Shown here in pieces: positions 1 through 9,065 of a stretch of DNA of 64,000 bases. Below the pieces are notes generated by a model. The model saw only the letters and a list, made by a program, of their open reading frames with translations, did no database searches and was not told where the DNA came from. Both the position numbers and the translations under genes were made by a program. Position 1 is the stretch's first letter; every line of letters starts with the position of its first letter. The DNA is taken from assembly GCA_977006965.1 (NCBI GenBank), contig OZ345360.1, forward strand, positions 1,178,001 to 1,242,000. The letters run 5' to 3'. The DNA is from Phymatolithon calcareum. Lineage: Eukaryota; Rhodophyta; Florideophyceae; Hapalidiales.

Positions 1-332
1 CCGTCCAGATCAGGTTTTCAAGCCTGCCTCGGCGGAGTGTATGGCGTCAACCAGGGCACAGGTCGTCAACCAGCAGTGGGGAGTTACTGGATTGTGCTCC
101 AATCGGCTCTCTTTGCAGGCGAGACTGCGAACTCATTTTAGTACCTACTGTGAAGGTGCCTTCTCATTGCAACACCAGACGCTGATGCACTGGGGCGTCG
201 CGTGAGCTTCTGACTTGCGGGTTGGTTGAAAAACAGTCTCGTCGGTCTCATGCCTTCTTTCGCGCACGCCGTTCGTCTACTCTCATACAACTCGCATTGT
301 CTACACCCACTGTTGCGCTACGCACGGCGCGC

Positions 333-1817
333 ATGGACCCGCTAACGTTTCACGATGGGTGCTACTGCTTCCGCGACGGTGAGGTCGAAGAAGCGCGCCA
401 GCTAGGCCTGGAAGTGCGCTGCGGTGGCGGCTTACCATGCAGCTGCATGCCCTTCGATGACTCTTCGTTCTCCCTCGTCGATCCCCTGTTTAACAGCTCA
501 GCTGCAGAAGAGTGGCCGTCAGTACAATCCAACGACCCGTTCAAACTGGATGTCTGGCCATCGCAAGACGAACACCCAGAACCACAACCACAAGTGCAAC
601 ACCAGCCATATCAACCACGTCAGCGCCCTCCGAAAACAGCCACGAAAAGAGGACCGCCAGAATCTGTGTGTTGCGGATGTCCATGCAAAATGCTACATCA
701 GGCTGCAGCGCAAAAGAAAAAACTTTGCTGTGGCGATAATTGCGAGTGCAGCAAGGGGACTTGCACGTGCCCAGACCATATTGTTTCCGCGTCTGGTCGA
801 TGCTGCGAGGGGGAAGCTCTACATTTATTGCGTTCGGAAAGCGCTTCTACAGCCGGCGCTATCTGTGCGACGAAATCCTCATCGCTTCCGTCTATGCCGA
901 CCATCAAGTCCCAGCGACTCACACGACCAGTTGCTCCCCTACCGGAGCCGTTGTCCGATATATCCACACCGGATAATCCTGTGGAGTCGGTGTTTCGCGA
1001 AGTTTTGTCTTCCTCAGTCAAGCTCGCCACAGTTGGATCTTTGCTACATCCTTCCCCAGGTGCAGGAAACACGGTCACTGGAGCACCCGATGCGCTCGAT
1101 TATGCATTTCAGGATGCCACCGTGCCTGGAAATAGGGAAAGACGAACCCCTGCCAAGTTCGAACGTGCGCGAACCTCGTGCTGCGCCCCGGTCGCTGTGC
1201 CTCCCCCTGTACTGCGACCACTGCATCCGCCTCAGTCTGCACCCGTCTTGACAATCACCGAGAAATCTATCAAAACCGAAGCAACCAGGGTTGTAGATCA
1301 TGAGCATGTAGCTGCAGTTACTGTTTTCAACTGTGCAGATTGCACACTAAGTTTTGCAACGCAACGCGAGTTGGAGTCGCATGGAGCTAAAAAGCACCAG
1401 AAAAATCGACCGTACGTTTGTAACACTTGCGCAGCAAGCTTTTTATTCAAGCAAAATCGTGACCGGCACATTGTTGAAGTTCATCAGGGCAAGAGACCAC
1501 ACCCATGTCCACACAGTCAATGTGGGGCTGCCTTCAAGAATAGTAGTGGGCTTAAGCAACATACGCGAACCGTCCATGACAAAGAGCGCCCCTTCAGGTG
1601 CGAACAATGTACATCTTCCTTCGGGCAAAGGAATCATCTCACTCAACACGTTCGTGTGGTGCATGATCGCCTAAAACTTTTCCAGTGCTCGATTTGCGAG
1701 ACGTCTTTTTCAAATCGCGGTAATTTGAATCAGCATGTGCGGCGAAAACATGGCGACAGCGCTCAAGGTTCGTCTAGTACGCGCTCCAAACTATCGTCAG
1801 GAAGTCCGTCTGGTTGA
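333..1817 (+). CDS. C2H2 zinc-finger protein with metallothionein-like Cys cluster
   Basis: Predicted nuclear DNA-binding protein of 494 residues. I start at the ATG at 333; the frame is open further upstream but only from a TTG. Residues 113-146 hold ten cysteines arranged CCxCxC, then CCxxxCxC, then CxC. The second half matches C-x-C-x4-C-x-C-x2-H, which resembles metallothioneins and the copper-sensing Cys motifs of fungal regulators such as MAC1 and CUF1. More Cys pairs lie near the N-terminus (CYC, CSC). Residues about 332-473 form five C2H2 fingers with short linkers (RPYVC, RPHPC, RPFRC, KLFQC). The middle is Pro/Ser-rich and probably disordered. Fingers plus a Cys cluster is also the plan of animal MTF-1, so a metal-responsive transcription factor is a reasonable inference but unproven. 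The gene is intronless and convergent with the next one. The fingers are certain; the metal role is speculative. Confidence 0.85.
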   Translation: MDPLTFHDGCYCFRDGEVEEARQLGLEVRCGGGLPCSCMPFDDSSFSLVDPLFNSSAAEEWPSVQSNDPFKLDVWPSQDEHPEPQPQVQHQPYQPRQRPPKTATKRGPPESVCCGCPCKMLHQAAAQKKKLCCGDNCECSKGTCTCPDHIVSASGRCCEGEALHLLRSESASTAGAICATKSSSLPSMPTIKSQRLTRPVAPLPEPLSDISTPDNPVESVFREVLSSSVKLATVGSLLHPSPGAGNTVTGAPDALDYAFQDATVPGNRERRTPAKFERARTSCCAPVAVPPPVLRPLHPPQSAPVLTITEKSIKTEATRVVDHEHVAAVTVFNCADCTLSFATQRELESHGAKKHQKNRPYVCNTCAASFLFKQNRDRHIVEVHQGKRPHPCPHSQCGAAFKNSSGLKQHTRTVHDKERPFRCEQCTSSFGQRNHLTQHVRVVHDRLKLFQCSICETSFSNRGNLNQHVRRKHGDSAQGSSSTRSKLSSGSPSG

Positions 1818-1921
1818 TTGCTCTAGGCGCTGGGTTTTGCTTCCACTAACAAATTGTACCGCGCCCTTGACGCTTAAAGAACTACGACTCAATATTGTCA
1901 AAAATCTGTGAACCTTGTCAC

Positions 1922-1927
1922 AATAAA
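1922..1927 (+). terminator. AATAAA polyadenylation signal
   Basis: AATAAA lies 105 bp after the stop codon of the zinc-finger gene, just before the convergent TMEM19 gene ends. Position and strand fit a poly(A) signal for the zinc-finger mRNA. Confidence 0.5.
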
Positions 1928-1938
1928 ACATAGCCAGA

Positions 1939-2832
1939 CTAAAATACCTCTTCGCCTACAAACCACCGCACTAGAAGTGGAGCAATGGCGCAAGTGAGCA
2001 GAGCAGAGGAGCCGTTGATGGCCTCTCCACTGAGCAAGTTGACCCCTGTGATATGCACAGAGCGCTTGGACAACAGTGAACCCGGCACTGGCGCTTCCTT
2101 GAGCACCTTCTCTGTCTCCGGATCATAGTACGAGGCTTGGAGCAAAGCACCAAGCACTGAGTCGAGGGCACTGCCTAGAAGGCCGCCGACGGCACCGACG
2201 GCAACAAGGCGCATCTGCACCATGGTCCACGCGGGTCCTGCCACGAAAAAAACAGCTCCAACAATTGCGCCACCTGCAACACTTGCGATGGTACCCGCCA
2301 CAGATACTCCACCATTTGTGCCTGTTGGCACCTTCCGCCATGGTGCGACAAGCAGTACCGGCCGCTCGTCGGGAGATCCAAAAACACTACCGATTTCTGA
2401 TGAGAGTGTGTCGCCTGCACACGCTGCAAAGAATAGAAGATAGGCCAATTGCAGAGCTGTCCGATCAGTGTACGCGGCGGAGAGCGGCATGTCATCGCGA
2501 AAGATGAGTGCGTACGCTACTGCGAAAAGCACACCGGGAAGTGAGGACCCAAGGACTTGCCATGCACCTCGATTCCCATTCGTGAGTGTAAATCCGTCCT
2601 CTATGACCCGTTTGCGAGCGGCACGGAATCTCGTTGCCCGCGTTGCGATAAAATAGAATGAGAGCAACGTCAAACCGAATCGAAATCCTGCGCTTAGAGA
2701 TAGGAAACCTACGAGAAAGGCCGCCGCAGCTCCCTTCTGACTCAAAGAACCTTTCTTAAGCCCGCGCCGGCCGACTATTGACGCGATGACAAAGGCACAG
2801 CCAACGCGCAGGGTTTCTGAACGAGTGAGCAT
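1939..2832 (-). CDS. TMEM19/DUF92-family integral membrane protein
   Basis: Predicted 297-residue multi-pass membrane protein. I chose the ATG at 2832; the upstream extension begins only with GTG. Family hallmarks are present: GLKKGSL near the N-terminus, CAGDTLSSEIGSVFG in the middle, the VPTGTNGGVSVAGT loop, and GGLLGSALDSVLGALLQ followed by a C-terminal GEAINGSSALL segment. Length and motif order match TMEM19 and the DUF92 proteins, which include plant and cyanobacterial phytyl-phosphate kinase (VTE6). That makes prenyl or phytyl phosphate metabolism a possible role, but the exact substrate cannot be read from the sequence. The acidic DT/SE and DS residues in the conserved loops are retained. 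No introns are needed. It ends 121 bp from the convergent zinc-finger gene and is divergent from the MYB gene, with 452 bp between start codons. Confidence 0.88.
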   Translation of the reverse strand: MLTRSETLRVGCAFVIASIVGRRGLKKGSLSQKGAAAAFLVGFLSLSAGFRFGLTLLSFYFIATRATRFRAARKRVIEDGFTLTNGNRGAWQVLGSSLPGVLFAVAYALIFRDDMPLSAAYTDRTALQLAYLLFFAACAGDTLSSEIGSVFGSPDERPVLLVAPWRKVPTGTNGGVSVAGTIASVAGGAIVGAVFFVAGPAWTMVQMRLVAVGAVGGLLGSALDSVLGALLQASYYDPETEKVLKEAPVPGSLLSKRSVHITGVNLLSGEAINGSSALLTCAIAPLLVRWFVGEEVF

Positions 2833-3284
2833 GATGAGCACTTGAGCCTTTTGATCTCCATGGACCACATAAGCGGTCCGTGTCTAAATTTGGACCAAAC
2901 CAAGTCCCGCGCCCCAGAGGACCGGCTGGTCCAAGATACAGGATCTGGGTCCTGAAATCGGCGGGATTTTAAATTTTTGGACGCATTAGAATTCCTATCA
3001 TAGCAATATAGGAATTTTTGCCTCAACTTACATCAGTCCGCCTCTAAAGGCGAAGCATGTTTCCCGCCGATCATGTGTTACTTATCTCTTGACAAGTTTC
3101 CCAAGTTCCACCTGTTCTCTGTTTAACAAGTGGTGCGTTTTCGCTCTGTGCCCGGTAATCTTAACAGGGCAGCAAGAGCATCCGAGTCGGGGGAGCACTG
3201 GAATGTTGAATGGGGTGTAAAATATTTTGAAAATCTTTTGCATTGAAGTGCGCCCATTGCTGCAACAGCCAACCTTTCATTGCT
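2833..3284. promoter_or_regulatory. Shared upstream region of divergent TMEM19 and MYB genes
   Basis: 452 bp separate the two divergent start codons. I see no convincing ORF or repeat here. Both promoters must lie in it, but I could not identify a clear TATA box or other element. Confidence 0.4.
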
Positions 3285-4310
3285 ATGGTACCTGGAGTTG
3301 AAAACGCTGCTGAGACCAGCGAGGTTCAAGATTCCCCACACATATCGCCCCTGAGCCGCAAACCAATGACGAAGACTCGCGTGAGGACAGTTTGGACGGC
3401 GGAAGAAGATGCGCTCTTGTTAAAACGTGCCCAGGAGAGCATACCGCACAAGTGGTCCGAAATCGCAAAGGAGCTTCCCGGACGCACACCGCTGCAATGT
3501 CGCCAACGCTGGCTTAACTCTCTAGACCCCTCGATCAAGAAGGGTGCATGGACAGAGGAGGAGGATGGGCAGCTCGCTTCCCTGCGCAAGATTCATGGCG
3601 GTTCCTGGGCAACTATTTGTAAAAAGATGGACGGGCGTACCAGCCAGCAGTGTCGTTATCGTTGGGTGTCTGCTCTCGACCCTTCGTTAAACCATGGTGC
3701 ATGGACTGTGGAAGAAGACGAGACTCTCTACAGGCTCCATTGTGAGCACGGAAACGCATGGTCGAAAATCGCAAGTCATATGAACGGCCGCACTGACCTG
3801 CAGTGTCGATATCGATGGGTATTCGGTCTTGACGCGTCAATGGTAAAGTTCGCCTGGACATCGGAGGAGGACGCCGCGCTTCTCGCCATGCATCGCAAAT
3901 TCGGAAATTCGTGGGCAAAGATCGCTAATCAGCTTCCCGCTCGCACGTCACACCAATGTAAGTATCGATTTAACTCCTTTCTTGGTAACACGGCGAAAAA
4001 GCGAGCTCGTCCTGCGGATGATGGCGACAATACGGTGCCCACGTCGCCTGAAAGCATGGTGATTGGTAGTTCTGGTGACCATGACTCTAGCAGTGCAGAT
4101 GCTGCAGGCTCCACTGGAACATCAGGCCCGCTGTTCGGGAATGCTGTTCCGCACAGTGCAGATGCTTGGAAGCCAAATATTTCTTCTGGGGCACTGAAGA
4201 AACGGTTTTTAAAGCGATGGGCCTCGTCTTTGACGGATACTGAGAAGGGCGCAACTGGGGGTATCAGAGGCAGTGATGATGGTCCTATTATGGACAATTG
4301 CACAAGGTGA
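3285..4310 (+). CDS. Four-repeat MYB (4R-MYB) DNA-binding protein
   Basis: Predicted nuclear transcription factor of 341 residues, starting at the ATG at 3285. An upstream extension uses only TTG. Four MYB/SANT repeats follow one another at about residues 34-84, 87-136, 139-188 and 191-240. Each has the EED motif after the first Trp, a central Trp, and an LQCR/QQCRYRW-type recognition helix; the last repeat ends in Phe in place of the third Trp. The remaining hundred residues are Ser/Thr/Gly-rich and low in complexity. Four adjacent repeats resemble the 4R-MYB class of plants, algae and protists and the MYB region of SNAPC4. The role could therefore be gene-specific regulation or snRNA-gene transcription; the short length argues against a full SNAPC4. 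Intronless. AATAAA follows 30 bp after the stop. Confidence 0.9.
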   Translation: MVPGVENAAETSEVQDSPHISPLSRKPMTKTRVRTVWTAEEDALLLKRAQESIPHKWSEIAKELPGRTPLQCRQRWLNSLDPSIKKGAWTEEEDGQLASLRKIHGGSWATICKKMDGRTSQQCRYRWVSALDPSLNHGAWTVEEDETLYRLHCEHGNAWSKIASHMNGRTDLQCRYRWVFGLDASMVKFAWTSEEDAALLAMHRKFGNSWAKIANQLPARTSHQCKYRFNSFLGNTAKKRARPADDGDNTVPTSPESMVIGSSGDHDSSSADAAGSTGTSGPLFGNAVPHSADAWKPNISSGALKKRFLKRWASSLTDTEKGATGGIRGSDDGPIMDNCTR

Positions 4311-4340
4311 CGTAGACTGATCATGCACACAAGGCTGTAG

Positions 4341-4346
4341 AATAAA
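4341..4346 (+). terminator. AATAAA polyadenylation signal
   Basis: AATAAA 30 bp downstream of the MYB stop codon, in the short gap before the convergent Nudix gene. It is the expected place for the MYB poly(A) signal. Confidence 0.5.
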
Positions 4347-4432
4347 TTTTTATATCGTTGAGGACTCTTCTTCCACGTCAGCTTTTTGTCGAGATTCAGA
4401 ATGTCTACGAAGTCTATCAAAAATGTGAAAGA

Positions 4433-5153
4433 TCAAATCCAATCGTCGTCGTTACTACTGAGAGGATTGTCGTCTTCTGCGACGACGACGCTCGCGTTCT
4501 TCACTGTCGCGAAATCTCCATAGTGAATTCTCGCACGAAAGCGACGCCCTTGCAACAAATGGATGTACCAAAACTTGAAGTCAGGCCACATCTCCTAACG
4601 TGCAGTCGGAAAAATTGAAGGGTGTAGTGTTGTTAGAATATACGATAACATCGGAGAGGCAGACTTAAGCCTCGGCATTGACAAAATATTACCTCAAAGG
4701 GGATCGATTCAGAGGGATACCAAACAGGTTCTCCTTCGTATTCATCGTTTAAAGTTATCTTGTCAAAGGATGAGTCGGTGTCAAAAAGATGAACTTCCAG
4801 ATACAGCTCAGGTTCACAATCGAAGGTAAATTGAATTAGGCCGATTTTGTGCGCATCGATCAATTTGACTCCAGTTTCTTCAGCAATCTCTCGCATGTTG
4901 GCGTCCTCTACAGTCTCACCAGGTGCCACTTTCCCTCCGAAGCCTACCCATTTGCCTTTTCCGAATCCTCGTCCCTTCCTCGCAAGCAATATTGAATCAT
5001 TCTTTTTCGGAATGACTAGAAAACAGTTTCCGCGTGGACACAAAAAAGTCAGACGGTGTTGAAAGCGAATACCCTCAAAAAGTCTTATAACTCTTTTTCC
5101 GTACCAAGCGTAGCGCGCTTCACTTCCTTGTTCGCCAATTTATGCCCCTCCAT
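4433..5153 (-). CDS. MTH1-like Nudix hydrolase (oxidised purine nucleotide pyrophosphatase), three exons
   Basis: Predicted sanitiser of oxidised purine nucleotides (8-oxo-dGTP to the monophosphate). I resolve three exons on the minus strand: 5153-5105, 5015-4693 and 4594-4433, giving 177 residues. Intron 1 splits the Val codon of ATLVIPKK; intron 2 lies between IPFE and EMWPD. Both are GT-AG. Joining them restores the order known in human MTH1/NUDT1 (156 aa): TLV, then RGFG, GFGGKV, the Nudix box, and finally MWPD with the trailing Trp. The Nudix box fits GX5EX7REUXEEXGU exactly, starting at GGKVAPGETVED and ending REIAEETGV, so the metal-binding glutamates are kept. The C-terminal acidic tail after the MTH1-like core is extra. 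It is convergent with the MYB gene. Family assignment is firm; splice sites are read by eye and fit frame and homology. Confidence 0.88.
4595..4692 (-). other. Intron 2 of the MTH1-like gene
   Basis: A 98-nt GT-AG intron, phase 0. The donor is GAG followed by GTAATA; the acceptor is CACGTTAG before GAGATGTGG. Removing it places the MTH1 signature MWPD directly after IPFE, exactly as in the human protein. Confidence 0.82.
5016..5104 (-). other. Intron 1 of the MTH1-like gene
   Basis: An 89-nt GT-AG intron, phase 1. The donor reads GTACGG and the acceptor TTTTCTAG after a pyrimidine stretch. Removing it joins the 16-codon first exon to the Nudix exon in frame; without it the Nudix ORF has no ATG and meets a stop. 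Confidence 0.75.
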
Positions 5154-5563
5154 TGTGACATGCATGTTTTGGTTCGATCCAAAAATGGATGCAACGAGAG
5201 GAGATTACTGTAGTGTTCGAGAATCTGAATCATACTTATTCCGTTGCGCCGCATTGCACAGCGTGGTCAATGAGCACATTGAGTTCGAACAAATTAGAGA
5301 TGTCCGCCTTCGAGTATGGTACAGGTTGTTATACCGTACACGCGTGCTCGGTATAATAACCAATTTACTCCTATGGTGCAGCTGTAGGATAGGTGGATGG
5401 TTGATGCGCTGGCAAGTATGCCGTAGGTGAAGAATTTGGCGCCTCTTCGACGCATGCTCTCGAAATCCAAACTTTTGTTCCAGAGCTTTCCGTGCAGTTC
5501 AAGTTGTCGCTTACTCCCTTCGTACCCTGATCCGCAACTATCTCATCGCCCCGTGATCTTGAA

Positions 5564-7174
5564 ATGTCAACCCCCCACGATACCGCCACCAGCGTTGCCG
5601 AAACTCGTCGCGCGATCGACACAGCGCTCGCCGCTACAGAATACAGCTGTAAAACGGTGAGCTGGGATGATGTTAGTCGTGGGACTGTCAACGGCTCGCT
5701 TTCCTGCTGGGGCGCCAATATTACAGACACTTATCTTAAGGCTAAGGACGGCACTTCGCTCTTCACTGTGCGCTCGGATAACTGGAACGAGAAGCTGGGT
5801 GTGGTACGGTCTGAAGACGTCGCGCTGCTGACTGGTAATTGCGAGACCGGTGGAATGCTGCGCAACATCACATTGAAGCAGTTTCTCGAAAATCCTGCTG
5901 CCTGTGGCGCGACCTATTGCGGAATCGGGGAAAGTGTCAACCTTTCAGATGTTTCTGTGGACGCAAATGTGAGTATCCGATTCCAGACCGTATTTCTCCC
6001 TGTGGAAGAGAACGAAACCGGGCGCGGCACGATGCAATTTGCGGCCGAGGCGTACAATTATGCCACGAAGAGCGATGATAACCCCCGAAATCTCGTGCTC
6101 CTGGCCACGACACAGGGCCTGAGTGTGCAGGCTGACGGCGCAGGGGCGAAGCGGTTGCTGCTGCATGCGGGAAGTGCAGAAAACGTAAGCGAGTACTGGC
6201 TGGAAGCTGAGAGTTCTCGACATGAAGTGGGCGGGGAGCAGAAGGAGAGCAAGGAGGAGCGCGAGGATGCGTTGAGAAGGGGTAAGGCGACCAGTGAGGT
6301 AATCGGGATCAAGGCGATGGGGAAGAGATTTAATGTGCTCATGACGATTCAGATTCCATTGATGCAGAAAACTGTACAGCGACGTCAGGTCACGTACAGG
6401 GTTCGTGGAGAAAAGAGGAAAAGGGGAGGCCGCATTCGGCAAACAGCACGTCTGTCAACCGGAGGAGCCGCGCCGCGTATCCAGCTTGCCACGAAGGCAG
6501 CACGAAAGAGTGGGATATCCTCGCCAAGTTCGGAATGTGTCCGCGGTATGGGTATGAAGAACCGGCCGATGATACCCCCGCATGGTCAGGCTAGTGCAGC
6601 TCGAGTCTCGCGTGGCGACTTTTACGGAAAATGCAAAGGTCTTTCTGTGTCTGAGGTGAAGCGGAAGAGGGATGAGAGTGTGACTGTGACTTGTGTGTTG
6701 TATAATGCAGTGAAAGGTGGTGTACCGAGCGAACGTGACGTTCTTGCGGCTGTGGCGGATATGGATAGGCTCTATGCTGCATGCACGAAGTCTGGACGGT
6801 TGGAGGATGCAGCGTTTGACTTTATGAAGACGACGTTAACTGTGGATGATTTGGTGACGATTCAGGATAAGTTATCCGACCAGATCGCAACTGCGCACCC
6901 TCCAAGTTTGGCTAAACCTCAGCCAGAGCCGCCGTCAGTGAAACGTGTGATCATGTCAAAGTTTGCGGAGGTTGAGGGCATGTCCTCTCTCGTCGGTGAG
7001 AGTGTGTTCGAACTGCGGCTGCTGACCATGGGTGCTGTTGACGATCCCAGCACTAAATCACTGCTCACGACAAAATTCGAGTTACTAAACACAAAAATTG
7101 ATGGGGGTGATGCTGAAGCTGCACGAAACATGCTCGTTGAAACCAAGCTCATTGTTCGAGGTGCATTAAGTTGA
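5564..7174 (+). CDS. Uncharacterised 536-residue protein, two-part
   Basis: Intact ATG-initiated ORF of 536 residues with no domain I can name. The first half (about residues 1-270) is rich in beta-prone segments and contains NLVLLATTQG, a Glu/Lys-rich stretch (KESKEEREDALRRGKAT), and GKRFNVLMTIQIPL. A basic, probably disordered linker with RGEKRKRGGRIRQ follows and could be a nuclear signal. The last 190 residues look alpha-helical (for example ERDVLAAVADMDRLY). I have an unverified impression that proteins with the LATTQG...RFNVLMTIQ pattern occur in diatoms and other algae, which would make this a lineage-restricted family. No signal peptide or membrane segment is obvious. Codon use and GC resemble the four preceding genes. 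It is the last gene of the island before transposon-rich DNA. Confidence 0.7.
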   Translation: MSTPHDTATSVAETRRAIDTALAATEYSCKTVSWDDVSRGTVNGSLSCWGANITDTYLKAKDGTSLFTVRSDNWNEKLGVVRSEDVALLTGNCETGGMLRNITLKQFLENPAACGATYCGIGESVNLSDVSVDANVSIRFQTVFLPVEENETGRGTMQFAAEAYNYATKSDDNPRNLVLLATTQGLSVQADGAGAKRLLLHAGSAENVSEYWLEAESSRHEVGGEQKESKEEREDALRRGKATSEVIGIKAMGKRFNVLMTIQIPLMQKTVQRRQVTYRVRGEKRKRGGRIRQTARLSTGGAAPRIQLATKAARKSGISSPSSECVRGMGMKNRPMIPPHGQASAARVSRGDFYGKCKGLSVSEVKRKRDESVTVTCVLYNAVKGGVPSERDVLAAVADMDRLYAACTKSGRLEDAAFDFMKTTLTVDDLVTIQDKLSDQIATAHPPSLAKPQPEPPSVKRVIMSKFAEVEGMSSLVGESVFELRLLTMGAVDDPSTKSLLTTKFELLNTKIDGGDAEAARNMLVETKLIVRGALS

Positions 7175-7780
7175 GTGTACGTTCGGCTCTGCTCAGAACA
7201 CAGTGGGATGTGGCATCTTTAACCATCTCGTACTATAATACACATGCATTCATAGAAAAATCTGGACCGAGTTGAACATTCTATTGCTTTTGAATGTATT
7301 CTGTAGATTTTTCTGGTTAAAATGATTGAAAGAGAGTACATTTCGGGTGTTTGAAGCCACCTTTCGAAGTATTCATTGCGGTTTCCGGGCTCCAGCACTA
7401 TTCCAATTAACTTCTCCAGTACCCTTAAGGTCCTAACAACAATATGCGACTAGTTCTACGCAGCATGAGTAAAGCTTGTTCGCCTTATAAAGGCCGAGAA
7501 TTCTCGAACTTGGGCAAGTAACTGTTCAACACCTCTTGCCTCCGAAGAACGATGACAGACTACATTATGGCACCCTCCCATTTTGCTTTTGCTCCTCTTC
7601 AGCAAGCGATGCTTCAGGATAGATACATCTGAATAGCCCCACTCTCATTCGTATAGCAGGTACAAGAGTCATTGGTGCTCCCTCGCCTAATGGATCCTCA
7701 AGAAGTGGATATTCACTCTAATTGGATACGGAAGGACTTTCAGGAGCCGGAGTTCGTCTCTTGCTCATGGCGTATGACCC

Positions 7781-8066
7781 TGAAATCTGCCGGACCCTGC
7801 TCCTCATCAAAAACGTTCCAAAATAGCTGCACCCGTGCCTCGTCACATGGCAGAAAAGCAATAAATATTTGAGATAGCCAGAAAGCGCTCAATCATACTC
7901 CGTGACACAAGCTTGGCATTAGCTGAAATCTGCCCCTCCCTGCTCCTCCCCAAAAATGTTCCAAAATAAGGACACCCATGCCTCGTCACATGGCAGAAAA
8001 TCAATAAATATTTGAGATAGCCAGAGAGCGCTCAATCATACTTCGTGACACGAACTTCGCATTGGT
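7781..8066. repeat. 143-bp tandem duplication, two copies
   Basis: Two adjacent copies begin TGAAATCTGC at 7781 and at 7924. Both contain GCCTCGTCACATGGCAGAAA, AATAAATATTTGAGATAGCC and GCGCTCAATCATAC. They differ at several positions, so the duplication is not brand new. No coding capacity is conserved. Confidence 0.8.
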
Positions 8067-8239
8067 GCCATGTCAGACCGTAAGATATAATTTAGAGAGA
8101 TGCTTACCACGTGGAGATCTCATAGAACTGCGTTTCTGACCATCATGTAAGCACTTCAGATGCCAAAGCTAGATTCAAGACTTAAATGCCACAGCTTGGA
8201 TCAGGTCATAAGACGGATTGGCCGTGAACGAGCACGAAC

Positions 8240-8680
8240 AAGTCATACACCTACCTACCACGAACTGTTCGCAAATCTGGACATGGAGTATCAAGTATAT
8301 CACGAACCGTTCGTATAACACACAATTGTCATATCGTGAACACTTCATGGGATCGGTCGTGTGTTCTTATCAGCAAGATGTTGCGCAGTTCACATAAGAA
8401 GCACATTATAGGTACCAGCTCTGTAGTGCCATGCCGATGGAATTGGAAATCCGCATATCACTTACTGCTCGCACAATATGTCTTCGGATAGCATGAAACT
8501 TCATAAAATATGCAAATTGCATTTGCAGAACCGTTCACACAAAAATCGCATGTGGTACGGCGAACAGTTCACGTAATAGGGGACCCTCATGTCACGAAAA
8601 CCAGTATTTCATAACATGAAAGATCAAAAAACCAAACATAAATTTCAATACAACGAACTGTTCTAGGATGTAGGGTGTGA
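8240..8680. repeat. Cluster of GAACnGTTC palindromic motifs
   Basis: Several short near-palindromes occur here (CGAACTGTTCG, CGAACCGTTCG, GAACCGTTCAC, GAACAGTTCAC), spaced irregularly. The same motif recurs in the tandem repeat at 13.7-14.1 kb. Confidence 0.5.
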
Positions 8681-9010
8681 AACGCACAAGTTGGCACTGG
8701 GTATGGTCGCGTTGTTCCCTGGCAAAAAGCCGAGGGCGCCGGTTCACGGCGACCTTTATAGAAAAAGAATTGGATCAAAGGATGACTTGGCAGTATGAAA
8801 AATGGATCAATGGAAGAATCTGGAAGCCGCTTCGCGGCTTTCGCAGCCCGCCGCAGGCGTCGCCACTGTAATTCGTACAGTGTAAGCACGAGTGATCAGT
8901 TTAAAGCAGCTGTAAGCAGCGGTTCTAGGGTTTGCCCTTGGTGATCCTTCATGGTGTAAGTATATATCGAAACCTACTGTACTGTAATGACTGTAATGCT
9001 ATATGTAAGG

Positions 9011-9065
9011 GCTTGCTGTAAATGCAAGCTGTAATGGAGAGTATGATAGTGGCGTTGGACGCCAC
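9011..9065. other. Two adjacent perfect hairpins
   Basis: GCTTGC/GCAAGC (stem 6, 9011-9029) and GTGGCGT/ACGCCAC with a TGG loop (stem 7, 9049-9065). They sit in a stretch with repeated TGTAATG words. They could be part of a small RNA or a transposon end, or could be chance. Confidence 0.3.

Noticed and set aside
424-1307. Several long ORFs in other frames of the zinc-finger gene
   Set aside because: Shadows of a GC-rich coding region; only the frame with five C2H2 fingers has conserved structure.
5056-5430. 124-codon plus-strand ORF
   Set aside because: It overlaps exon 1 and intron 1 of the MTH1-like gene on the other strand and has no recognisable features.
8587-8889. 100-codon minus-strand ORF
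   Set aside because: No domain, overlaps another short ORF of similar size on the plus strand, and lies in repeat-rich spacer.
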